64,000 nucleotides of DNA from CALBPI01 sp038521865. GTDB lineage: Bacteria; Pseudomonadota; Gammaproteobacteria; Steroidobacterales; Woeseiaceae. This document shows, piece by piece, positions 53,659-61,968 of the stretch (its first letter is position 1; the number at the start of each line of letters is the position of its first letter). The DNA lies in NCBI GenBank assembly GCA_038521865.1, contig JBCBKO010000002.1, forward strand, positions 248,001-312,000. The letters run 5' to 3'. Position numbers and translations under genes: made by a program. Below the pieces are notes generated by a model. That model made no database searches. It was not told where the DNA came from and saw only the letters and a list, made by a program, of their open reading frames with translations.

Positions 53659-56544
53659 CTAGTTAGAGTAACTGAAGCCGAAGAAGTACTGGCGACCGAA
53701 ATTGCCAACACTACTAAGCTGCTGTGGCGTCGTGAAATAAGTGGCCAGCGGTTCATCGGTCAAGTTATTAACCTGGAACAGGAGCTGAATACCTTCGGCT
53801 CGGCCACCATCCTCGAATCGGTATGACGCCTGGAAATCGATCGTCTGCTCTGAATCAGAAATCGGAAGCTGAACGCCGATACCACGCTGGCGAGTGATGA
53901 ACTCATCGCGGTATCGATAACCGACACGTGTCTCAAATCCGCCACGCTCATAGAAGAGCGTTGCATTGAAGACGTTGTCGGAAAGTCCCGGCAGAGAAAT
54001 CGATCCACCGCGACCGCTGAACGTGTCCGGCAGCGATACAGAACTTTCCGTGTAGGAGTAGTTGGCGGAGATGCCGAAGCCATTGAAGGGGGCAGGCAGT
54101 GAATCGAACGTCTGAGTCATCGCCAGTTCAATACCACGTACGTAACCACCCCGTCCGTTGGCAGGTGCATTGAACTCGCCGATCGGATTCAGTGTCGTGC
54201 CCGGGTTTAACGATACGTTGTCAGGATCGAGGAATCCGTTGGCAACGAAATCCAGTTCCTGAGTCTGGCTGATGACGAAAGTGTCGAGGCCCTTGTAGAA
54301 CGCGGCGATCGCATAGATACCGCCCGAGTCGGTGTAGTGTTCCCAGGACAGATCAACCTGATCGGCGCGGAATGGCTCGAGGTTGGTGTTACCACCATTA
54401 CCGCCGACCATCCCCGTATTCGAATCGACCATTACGGTGTTACCCGCGCGCAGATCGAACAGGTCCGAACGTGCAATGACTCTGGCCGCCGCGAAACGCA
54501 GTATGTTCTGGTCGTTGAGCTCGAATGCCACGTTCAAGGACGGCAACACTTCATCATAGTCCGACTCAATCGAAATCGGCTCAACAGCGCCGTTCAGGAT
54601 GGTGTTCGAGTCCGAGCCTTGAGTGGTGTCGACGTAGCGAACGCCGAAGTTGCCGCGAACGGGAATACCACCGAGCTCGTTATCGAAATTCAACTGTACA
54701 AACGCTGCGAGGGTCCCCTCATTAATGTCGAACGTCTCCGTCAACAGGAAGTCTTGTGAGTCGCCCGTGATCGCATCACGTCCTTGTTGCTGGTTGGGCG
54801 ACACATTGGGGAAGAGCGCCATCACCGAATTGAAGTCGATTGCGAGGTAAGACGGGTAGCCGGCAAAATCGCCGTTGAAGTTCTGTACCGAATACAAGCT
54901 CGGATCGATGAATACCGGCGAGAACCCTGGGATTGTCTCGGTCACAAACGGGTTCGCGCGAACGCCGTTGTTGTTCTGAGCAAACTGGTAGAACCCGGCA
55001 TCGTTGCCGAGTGAGAAGCCACTGCGCACCTGAGATGCAGTGCGGTCTGAGTAGCGAGCACCAAACTGAACCGTCGAGAACGGGCCGTCAGAAAACGCAT
55101 ACTCAAACTCTGTGGCAATCGCCGTCAATTCATCCTCGTTCTCAGTTGGGAACGCCTGAATACCGCCTACCGCGACCTGACCCGGGTTGTCACCGAAGTT
55201 GTTGTCGAAGCTGAAAATGCTCGGCACGTTCAAGCCATCCTGCTGGAAATTGAAAACGACGTTTTCTTCAAGCTGGAAGCCGTTGTTGACCTGGTGAAGG
55301 ATGATTCGAGCATCAGGGGCGAATGCATCTGAATTCGAGTAGGAGATGTCGCCCGAAATCGTCCAGGCACCCACGTCCCATGAAGCACCCAAGCCAAGCG
55401 TGGTCAGCTCGTCTTCGAAGTCACGTGTCTGAGTATCGCTGCTCGGCGTGATACCAAACCCGCCACAACAAGCACCGGTGGTGAACGGGTTATCCGGATC
55501 GGTAATCGGCGGCGCGGCGGTGCGTGTAAACGTACCTCCAACAACAACGTCATTCACGATCGAGGGGTTGGTCAGCGTGGTTCCACCACCGATGGACTGT
55601 GGTCCGAGAAGCGTCACACCGCGTGCGAAACCTGTTGAATCAAACTTTGAGTAGTAGCCGTCAAACACCAACTCGAAGCTGTCGTTCGGTTGCCATTGCA
55701 GACCGACAATCAAACCGTCGCGCACATCCTCACCACCGAGCTCTTCAGCGCTGTAGCGGAACGGAATGAAATTGTTGGTGCCGTTACCATCGTCGTCGGT
55801 GCCGGTCTGGGTGAAGGTGTCAGACCCAAAGCGGGTCTCGACATTCGGCTGAACCAGACGTGCGTAGCCCAGCGTCACGCCGAGGGTCTCATCGGCGAGG
55901 ATGCCCTGATAGGTCAAACTCGCGCGATAACCATAGTCATCCGCGTCAAAAGTGTCACCCGCCAGATCGTTGAAGCTACCGCGAAGGTTGGAGGTAAAGC
56001 GATGCAGTTGGTCGGTTGGTCCATCCAGCGGTCGGGCGAGCTTCAGCGCCACGGTACCGGCCAGACCGCCCTCAATCAGACGCGCTTCCGGCGACTTGTA
56101 GACATCCGCGCCAGCGATCAATTCCGAAGGGTATTGCGAGAACTCGATTGCACGCCCACCACTGGTAGCGACCTGCTCACGACCGTTCAATGTCGTCTGG
56201 ATCAAACCCTGATCCAGGCCACGAATATTCAGCGCGTTGGCCTGACCACCGGTGCGCTGGGCTGTGACACCCGGTAGGCGTGCCAGCGACTCGGCGATCG
56301 AGATATCGGGCAGACGGCCGATATCCTCTGCCGAAACCGATTCCACGACAGCATCAGAATTACGTTTGGTTGAAATGGCGTTGGTCAGGCTCGCCCTGAA
56401 GCCTACTGCCACTACTTCGTCGATGACTCGGTCTTCTTCGGCTTCTTCATCCTGCGAGTGCGCCAGCTGCGGACACAGCGTCATAAGAGCCAAAGTCGTC
56501 AGCGCAGCGCGTGCCTGCCTGCGCTCAGGTATGCGTTTGGACAT
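53659..56544 (-). CDS. TonB-dependent receptor for maltodextrins (MalA-like)
   Basis: A 961-residue outer-membrane protein. The signal peptide ends near residue 30 (AHS). The plug begins EVVAVGFRASLTNAISTKR and includes IGRLPDISIAESLARLPGVT, the pattern of the large polysaccharide-type receptor class. The barrel ends in YFFGFSYSN, with an aromatic residue near the C-terminus. With the adjacent amylase, transporter and LacI gene it should carry malto-oligosaccharides through the outer membrane. A LacI-type operator precedes it. Confidence 0.92.
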   Translation of the reverse strand: MSKRIPERRQARAALTTLALMTLCPQLAHSQDEEAEEDRVIDEVVAVGFRASLTNAISTKRNSDAVVESVSAEDIGRLPDISIAESLARLPGVTAQRTGGQANALNIRGLDQGLIQTTLNGREQVATSGGRAIEFSQYPSELIAGADVYKSPEARLIEGGLAGTVALKLARPLDGPTDQLHRFTSNLRGSFNDLAGDTFDADDYGYRASLTYQGILADETLGVTLGYARLVQPNVETRFGSDTFTQTGTDDDGNGTNNFIPFRYSAEELGGEDVRDGLIVGLQWQPNDSFELVFDGYYSKFDSTGFARGVTLLGPQSIGGGTTLTNPSIVNDVVVGGTFTRTAAPPITDPDNPFTTGACCGGFGITPSSDTQTRDFEDELTTLGLGASWDVGAWTISGDISYSNSDAFAPDARIILHQVNNGFQLEENVVFNFQQDGLNVPSIFSFDNNFGDNPGQVAVGGIQAFPTENEDELTAIATEFEYAFSDGPFSTVQFGARYSDRTASQVRSGFSLGNDAGFYQFAQNNNGVRANPFVTETIPGFSPVFIDPSLYSVQNFNGDFAGYPSYLAIDFNSVMALFPNVSPNQQQGRDAITGDSQDFLLTETFDINEGTLAAFVQLNFDNELGGIPVRGNFGVRYVDTTQGSDSNTILNGAVEPISIESDYDEVLPSLNVAFELNDQNILRFAAARVIARSDLFDLRAGNTVMVDSNTGMVGGNGGNTNLEPFRADQVDLSWEHYTDSGGIYAIAAFYKGLDTFVISQTQELDFVANGFLDPDNVSLNPGTTLNPIGEFNAPANGRGGYVRGIELAMTQTFDSLPAPFNGFGISANYSYTESSVSLPDTFSGRGGSISLPGLSDNVFNATLFYERGGFETRVGYRYRDEFITRQRGIGVQLPISDSEQTIDFQASYRFEDGGRAEGIQLLFQVNNLTDEPLATYFTTPQQLSSVGNFGRQYFFGFSYSN

Positions 56545-56632
56545 GATTCCCCCCTAGTCCGAAAGCGGTCCGCCATTGCTCGCGCGGACGACTCACACGA
56601 CGATAGAGCGCGGCTCGCGCCCCGGCAAGAAA

Positions 56633-56648
56633 ATGCATACGTATTCAT
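56633..56648 (-). promoter_or_regulatory. LacI-type operator of the maltodextrin receptor gene
   Basis: ATGCATAC followed directly by GTATTCAT forms an even palindrome with one mismatch and the central CG that LacI-family regulators prefer. It is 89 bp upstream of the TonB receptor start. The only LacI-type regulator in view is encoded at 49388-50419. Confidence 0.65.
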
Positions 56649-56720
56649 CAGAGACTGGGGAAATTAAGCCGCCCTTTTTCTTCGACTTTATATAGACGAC
56701 GCAATGGCTGGAGCGAGAGA

Positions 56721-58145
56721 TCAAGTGCCGCAGAATGTCCGAGTTACGCGCTCTTGAACCTCAGGCGCTTCGGCATAGCGATTTAGACTCGGTTGTTCCA
56801 CGAAGGGATTCTTCAGCGCGGTATTCAAGTCATTGAACACTCCCAAGTCACTTGCGACCGCGGCCTCAATAGCCTGCTCAACTCTGTGGTTACGAGGAAT
56901 GAACAAGGGATTCACAGAATTCATCAACCCAGTAATCTGATCGCTGGTCTTTCCCTGGTCACCGACTCTGGCGCGCCACTGAGATTCGAACTCACCGAAC
57001 GCCGACTCGTTGTCCGCGTCGATGCGACTTGCGAGCTCGCGAAAACTCAATGTGTAGTCGAGCGCGTTGTCGTTGAGATAGTTCAACCAGCTCACGATCA
57101 AGTCACCGTCCGCCTCGGTCGCATGGAACAGGCCAAGCTTTGGCGCCATTAACCCCAGATAGTGCTTTGCGTAGTAATCCGTGAAATCCGCGAGGACCGT
57201 CTCGAGCGCCTCTTGCTCCTCGCCAAGGACTATCAATGATTCTGCAAGCCGCGCGAGATTCCATTGCGCCATATTCGGTTGATTCGCGTAAGCGTAGCGT
57301 CCGTGGGTATCGATCGAGCTGAAGACTTTGTCGAAACGGAACTCGTCCATGAAAGCAGCAGGTCCATAGTCGATGGTCTCGCCTGAAATCGACGAGTTGT
57401 CGGTATTCATCACCCCGTGAATGAATCCAACGGAAACCCAGTGCGCGACCAGCTCGGCCTGACGCTGCACAACCCTCCGGAAAAACTCAACGTATGGGGC
57501 TTCGGCTTGACTGACGTCGGGGTAGTGCCGCTCGATCGCGTAGTCCGCCAGCGTCCGTAAGGACTCGACGTCCTGGCGTGCGGCGAAATATTGAAAGCTA
57601 CCCACTCGCAGATGACTCGCTGCCACTCGGGTGAACACACCGCCCGGCAACAGATCCTCACGCCTGACCGTATCGCCCGTTGCCACCGCCGCTAGTGCGC
57701 GCGTGGTGGGTACTCCCAGCCTGTGCATCGCCTCGCTCAAGATGTACTCGCGCAAGACGGGCCCCAACCATGATTTGCCGTCCCCTCGGCGCGAAAAGGG
57801 CGTCCGCCCGGAGCCCTTCAGCTGGATGTCGTACCGTTGGCCACTATCTGTGACGACTTCGCCCAACAGCGCAGCACGCCCGTCTCCAAGCTGCGGCACG
57901 AAGTGGCCGAATTGGTGACCCGCATAGGCCATGGAAATCGGCTCACTCCCCTCAAGCACCCGTGAACCGCTGAACACCTGTGCCAGTTGTTGCCCATCCA
58001 GTCCGAGTTTGTCGAAACCCAATTCGCGAGAAAGGTCGCTATTCCATGCCAGAAGCTTGGGTTTTGAGGCTTTCTCGGGAGCAACGGTGACATGAAAAGC
58101 AGTTGGCAGCGCCGCATAGGAGTTATCGAAGATCATTGCTGCCAT
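56721..58145 (-). CDS. selO: SelO/YdiU protein adenylyltransferase
   Basis: About 474 residues, the normal length. Start at the ATG at 58145 is preferred (GAGG about 9 nt upstream); ATGs at 58154 and 58136 are close alternatives. Pseudokinase motifs are FVPQLGDGRAALLGE, IQLKGSGRTPFSRRGDGKS and GVMNTDNSSISGETIDYGP. SelO transfers AMP from ATP onto protein hydroxyls and takes part in redox stress responses. The C-terminus ends in FCGT, placing Cys at the position of selenocysteine in animal homologues. Confidence 0.95.
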   Translation of the reverse strand: MAAMIFDNSYAALPTAFHVTVAPEKASKPKLLAWNSDLSRELGFDKLGLDGQQLAQVFSGSRVLEGSEPISMAYAGHQFGHFVPQLGDGRAALLGEVVTDSGQRYDIQLKGSGRTPFSRRGDGKSWLGPVLREYILSEAMHRLGVPTTRALAAVATGDTVRREDLLPGGVFTRVAASHLRVGSFQYFAARQDVESLRTLADYAIERHYPDVSQAEAPYVEFFRRVVQRQAELVAHWVSVGFIHGVMNTDNSSISGETIDYGPAAFMDEFRFDKVFSSIDTHGRYAYANQPNMAQWNLARLAESLIVLGEEQEALETVLADFTDYYAKHYLGLMAPKLGLFHATEADGDLIVSWLNYLNDNALDYTLSFRELASRIDADNESAFGEFESQWRARVGDQGKTSDQITGLMNSVNPLFIPRNHRVEQAIEAAVASDLGVFNDLNTALKNPFVEQPSLNRYAEAPEVQERVTRTFCGT

Positions 58146-58209
58146 CCTGCACATTCCTCAATTCCGTCGACCACAAGAAAACGCGTTCGGAGTACGACGC
58201 GGCTATCGT

Positions 58210-58743
58210 CTATTCGATTTCGACGTGCGGCCACCGATCAGCCCGCATTGCCTTCGGCGCGAATGCGCCCATCAGACTCATCATGCCGAGCATAATGCGC
58301 GCACCAAATCGAACCTTGCCCGTCTCCACGAAGGCCTTGAAGTTCTCGACAATGAATTTGGAACCGTCGGCCATCGACTTCTCGCTGCCGGAACCCGCGA
58401 TCACTCCTTCCGTAATCAGCCGCATCTCCGTACCGCCCTCTACCTCATCGAGTTCATAAGTAACCCGCGATGGAGGATCGTCCAGATTGGTGAGCTTGAA
58501 GGTGGTTACGAGACGATGCGGTGGATCGATTTCGACAATTCGCCCGACAACGCCGACCGTTCGTTGATCGGCCGATAGCATGCGGTAGGTGTTGCCCTCG
58601 GCGAGTGCTTCGGTATCCCAGCTGGAGTTCCAGAAGAATGGTCGCGGCGAAGTCGTACTCACAAGCTCAGACCACACTGTCTCGATGGGCGCATGGATCA
58701 ACACCTTGTAAATAGACTTCTCTGCGTGTTTTGTCTCACTCAT
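58210..58743 (-). CDS. SRPBCC/AHSA1-like protein
   Basis: A 177-residue protein. The Aha1/START-like opening is KSIYKVLIHAPIETVWSELV, followed by RPFFWNSSWDTEALAEG and a long C-terminal helix. It probably binds a hydrophobic ligand. Its start overlaps the stop of the ArsR-type gene by 4 nt; ArsR/AHSA1 pairs are common and are usually cotranscribed. Confidence 0.88.
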   Translation of the reverse strand: MSETKHAEKSIYKVLIHAPIETVWSELVSTTSPRPFFWNSSWDTEALAEGNTYRMLSADQRTVGVVGRIVEIDPPHRLVTTFKLTNLDDPPSRVTYELDEVEGGTEMRLITEGVIAGSGSEKSMADGSKFIVENFKAFVETGKVRFGARIMLGMMSLMGAFAPKAMRADRWPHVEIE

Positions 58744-59099
58744 TGCTTGCCCCCTCTCTTCTCTTCTTCTTTAGCTCGCGCTTCGGCGGCGTATTTCAGC
58801 AGTGTTAATGATCCACTCCAGTACGCACTGAACTCTGTCATCCAGCGTTCGTGAATCATCTGGATGGGTACCGCGTTCAAATACAGCCGTCGCGAACGCC
58901 CTTCTTTCACCGACTGAATCAAGTCGGCGTCCTCCAACACACGCAGATGCTTCATCACCGCGATCCTGCTGACGTCAAACTCGCTCGCCAAGGCACCAAC
59001 GCTGATGCCCGGCGATGCCTTGACGACATCCAGCATGCGTCGGCGACTCTCGTGCGCCAGCGCTTGAAACAGTGCGTCCATATGGTGATCTGATAACAT
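58740..59099 (-). CDS. ArsR-family regulator, partner of the AHSA1 gene
   Basis: A 119-residue winged-helix protein (FQALAHESRRRMLDVVKASP, then VGALASEFDVSRIAVMKHLR, then EGRSRRLYLNAVP). It has no cysteine, so it is not a metal sensor of the classical sort. The ATG at 59099 lies inside an inverted repeat, which points to tight autorepression. A later ATG at 59081 is possible. No good ribosome site precedes either. Confidence 0.9.
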   Translation of the reverse strand: MLSDHHMDALFQALAHESRRRMLDVVKASPGISVGALASEFDVSRIAVMKHLRVLEDADLIQSVKEGRSRRLYLNAVPIQMIHERWMTEFSAYWSGSLTLLKYAAEARAKEEEKRGGKQ

Positions 59100-59114
59100 G
59101 TAACTAAAATGTTA
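59094..59114 (-). promoter_or_regulatory. Inverted repeat over the arsR-type start codon
   Basis: TAACAT (59094-59099) and ATGTTA (59109-59114) form an inverted repeat with a 9-bp spacer, and GTAAC/GTTAC form a nested pair. The start codon of the regulator is inside the left arm. Repression of its own gene and the AHSA1-like gene is likely. Confidence 0.6.
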
Positions 59115-59249
59115 CCTTTTGTCTCATCCGTGTCAAGTCCGTCTAACCTGGCGAACGCTGATTCTGTGTTGGGAGGATAGCCGGCCGCACTTCAGCCCCC
59201 ACAAACCCTGCCGCTAACCCAACCAGGGGAAGAATGCTGAAGCGAGCTA

Positions 59250-60488
59250 GTGACCAGAAAGTCCCACGAACAGACTCGAGTTTCCGGTGCGATCAACGCG
59301 CTGACGGTTGGGTATGTGCTTGCGTTGGCATTGATTGGCGCAATCGCAGCAACTGCGCACATTGTGACCGGAATGGTGATCGACTCTCAAAGCGACAACG
59401 CGCTCGTTGTCAACGTGAGCGGGCGCCAGCGAATGTTGTCTCAGCGAATAGTTCTATTGGCACAAAGCTGGGCAGAGACTGGTTCTCCAGCTGCCAAAAA
59501 AGCACTCTCAGACGCGATTTCGATGTTCGAAACCTCACACGAGCGGATCGTCACAGGCACTGTTGGAAGCGAAACTCAGACCGTCCCGAACACCGTGCTC
59601 TCGATCATGAACGATCCACCTCACGAACTCGACCAAGCGGTAAGAGATTACGTCGCCTTGGCGAAAGCCGTACGAGATCGCAGCCCAGACGCGGACATAG
59701 CACTTGATGCTCTCGGGAAAACTGTTGAGCCTGCGGCAGCGCAGGATATTACGCTACTCGACAGCCTAAACGATGTTGTGACCGCGTTTGAAGTGATGCA
59801 CACAAGCCAGATCAGCCGGATGAAACAGATTCAGAATGCTGCCCTTCTGGTACTTGCGATTGCATTGATTCTAGAGGCGCTTTTGATCTTCAGACCGCTG
59901 ATCCAGCGAATCAATGGGCTCGCGAAGTCACTGAGCAAAGCTTCGATTACTGACCCTATGACCAGCATTTACAACCGCCGTGGCTTCATGACACTGGCCG
60001 AACAAAAAATGAAGAGCTCACTGTTTGGCGCACTAATCGTGCTCGATATCGATCACTTCAAGAAGATCAATGACCTCCACGGGCATGCTGCCGGCGATGC
60101 ATGCATCGTGCACACAACCCAGATCTGTCGAAGCGTGTTCCGTCATGACGACGTCGTCGGCCGGATAGGTGGAGAAGAGTTCGCAATCGCAGTGCCAGGT
60201 GCGCCAGAGCGGCGAGTGCTAGAGTTGGCAGAGCAGCTTCGCGAGCAGATTGCGAGTACGCCCTGTGACACCCGGAACGTGAAATGCTCTGAAGACAGTG
60301 TCTCGTTCACCATCAGTGTCGGTGTGTGCTTTTATCATGAGCCTCACCCATTAACGGAGTTGCTGCAGAATGCGGATGCAGCGCTGTACGACGCAAAACG
60401 TGACGGTCGCAACCGTGTTCAGAGCTCCGCGGCTCTGTCGACGATGACGTTTCACGTGGGTGCGGAGGCGGTGGGCGAGCCGACTTAA
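59250..60488 (+). CDS. Diguanylate cyclase with PilJ-type N-terminal sensor
   Basis: A 412-residue inner-membrane enzyme. TM1 is at about 20-42. The periplasmic part begins with the PilJ/type IV pili-sensing motif VNVSGRQRMLSQRIVLLAQS, then TM2 at about 197-216. The GGDEF domain carries GGEEF at 307-311 and an intact inhibitory site RxxD at 298-301, with YNRRGF and DIDHFKKIND. It makes cyclic di-GMP. The start is a GTG at 59250 with only a weak ribosome site. Confidence 0.93.
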   Translation: MTRKSHEQTRVSGAINALTVGYVLALALIGAIAATAHIVTGMVIDSQSDNALVVNVSGRQRMLSQRIVLLAQSWAETGSPAAKKALSDAISMFETSHERIVTGTVGSETQTVPNTVLSIMNDPPHELDQAVRDYVALAKAVRDRSPDADIALDALGKTVEPAAAQDITLLDSLNDVVTAFEVMHTSQISRMKQIQNAALLVLAIALILEALLIFRPLIQRINGLAKSLSKASITDPMTSIYNRRGFMTLAEQKMKSSLFGALIVLDIDHFKKINDLHGHAAGDACIVHTTQICRSVFRHDDVVGRIGGEEFAIAVPGAPERRVLELAEQLREQIASTPCDTRNVKCSEDSVSFTISVGVCFYHEPHPLTELLQNADAALYDAKRDGRNRVQSSAALSTMTFHVGAEAVGEPT

Positions 60489-60602
60489 GTCAAATAGGTT
60501 TGACTGTTGTCTGTAATTTGCGACAGGAGTGTGAGCCCGATCAACGTATACGCCGCGAACGCCCCGTATCGTTCGCGCATCATCTGATCCGAGCTCACGC
60601 CA

Positions 60603-60863
60603 ATGTGGATACCGACACGAGTTTATGAACTGCTACCGAAAGCCTACGCGGTGGCCGGAGTGCTTGTAATTTTTTCTACGATTTATAACGGCCTTTACGA
60701 CAGCCTTGCTTATGGCTGGATATTCGTTGGTCTGTTCCTGATTGGAAATGCAGTGCACCTCACAATGCTTCGAACGAGATTCCGTGGTGATAGCGACAAT
60801 TCGACGGACGGCAATCCGATCAACTCGGACTTTTTAGCGGAGACGGTGATCTCGCGAGGCTAG
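60603..60863 (+). CDS. Small two-helix membrane protein
   Basis: An 86-residue protein with two hydrophobic stretches (AYAVAGVLVIFSTIYNGL and IFVGLFLIGNAVHLTML) followed by a charged, polar tail. No named family is recognised. Its last 44 bp overlap the end of the convergent amine oxidase gene, so the pair may interfere in transcription. The ATG at 60603 has no strong ribosome site. Confidence 0.55.
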   Translation: MWIPTRVYELLPKAYAVAGVLVIFSTIYNGLYDSLAYGWIFVGLFLIGNAVHLTMLRTRFRGDSDNSTDGNPINSDFLAETVISRG

Positions 60864-61920
60864 CGAGTGTTGCCTCAGCCGCTTCTAACGCGCCTTCAAG
60901 ATACCCGCCATGCTCAGGCGCTGTCTCCGAACCACTGAGGAGGAGACGCCCCTCGAATGGCCCCGATTCGATCGCGACTGGGCGATATTGCGGATGCCCT
61001 CCCGGCGAGTTCTGGTCGCGGGGTACGGCGGTCATCGGGTCATCCCCCCAAATTTTGCTGAGCACCGCCACCGGCTTTTTCGCAATGTCCCCAAACAGCA
61101 CGCCGAGTTGCTCCACCGATGCGCTACGCAATTCAGCATCAGTCATACCTGCGGCAAGCGCTTGCGGATGCACAAATCCAAACAACGCACCGCGCCGATC
61201 ACTCGAGTCCGTCACATCATGAATCTCGGCTAGCGGCCCTACGTGTGAGATTGCGTCACCCGAAAAACCCTTATCGCGCCAGAAGGGTGCCTCATAGATC
61301 GCAACCACCTTGGCTTGAGCGGCCATCCAGGCTGGCACGTTCAATAGGCGCTCCAGAACTGCAGGTTCAAGCGCCGGTGCAAATTGAATTCGTTCGGCAG
61401 CTACACGTGGCGGCATCGCTAGAACCACCTGATTCGCCATCCAGGTAGCGGCAGAGTCGCAGTGCACCACCATTTGGTTGCCTCTCGCTTCAATCCCTGC
61501 CACCGTTTGCCCCACCAAAGCGCGATCGGGTGGCAACGATGCGGCGATCTTTTCGGAAAGCTGCGCGATGCCACCGATCATTCTGAAACTGCCGCCCATG
61601 GTGGAAAATGCGAGATCGCGTTGGATACGGCCGGCGGCGTCCTGGAACACCAAATTTCCGGTGGCAAACTGCCGTTCCAGCGCCAGCCCAAGCGCCTGCG
61701 CTACCGACAGCATTCGGTGGTTATGTGGCCACACCCACGCGGCACCCAAATCGTAGCGGGTGCCCTTCCCGGTATCGTCTTGGAGCGACAACGTACGACC
61801 ACCCCAGCGGGATCTTGCCTCAAGGATTACTGCATCACGATCTTGTCGGAGCAAACCCTGGGCGATCGAGAGACCGCATAGTCCACCGCCAACCACAACG
61901 ATATCGGCGCTTTGTTTCAT
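60820..61920 (-). CDS. FAD-dependent amine oxidase-like protein
   Basis: A 366-residue flavoprotein. The dinucleotide-binding motif VVVGGGLCGLSIAQGLL is at about 8-24, then the GG doublet as RSRWGGRTLS, and the C-terminal FAD motif as LLLSGSETAPEHGGYLEGAL. It is of the monoamine oxidase/polyamine oxidase type but shorter than most, and the substrate is unknown. It starts 48 bp after the gamma-glutamyltransferase stop and may be in its operon. Confidence 0.9.
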   Translation of the reverse strand: MKQSADIVVVGGGLCGLSIAQGLLRQDRDAVILEARSRWGGRTLSLQDDTGKGTRYDLGAAWVWPHNHRMLSVAQALGLALERQFATGNLVFQDAAGRIQRDLAFSTMGGSFRMIGGIAQLSEKIAASLPPDRALVGQTVAGIEARGNQMVVHCDSAATWMANQVVLAMPPRVAAERIQFAPALEPAVLERLLNVPAWMAAQAKVVAIYEAPFWRDKGFSGDAISHVGPLAEIHDVTDSSDRRGALFGFVHPQALAAGMTDAELRSASVEQLGVLFGDIAKKPVAVLSKIWGDDPMTAVPRDQNSPGGHPQYRPVAIESGPFEGRLLLSGSETAPEHGGYLEGALEAAEATLASLARSPSPLKSPS

Positions 61921-61968
61921 CGGGTCACAGACACCACCTGACGGGCAGAGGCCGTCAACTGCCCCGCG

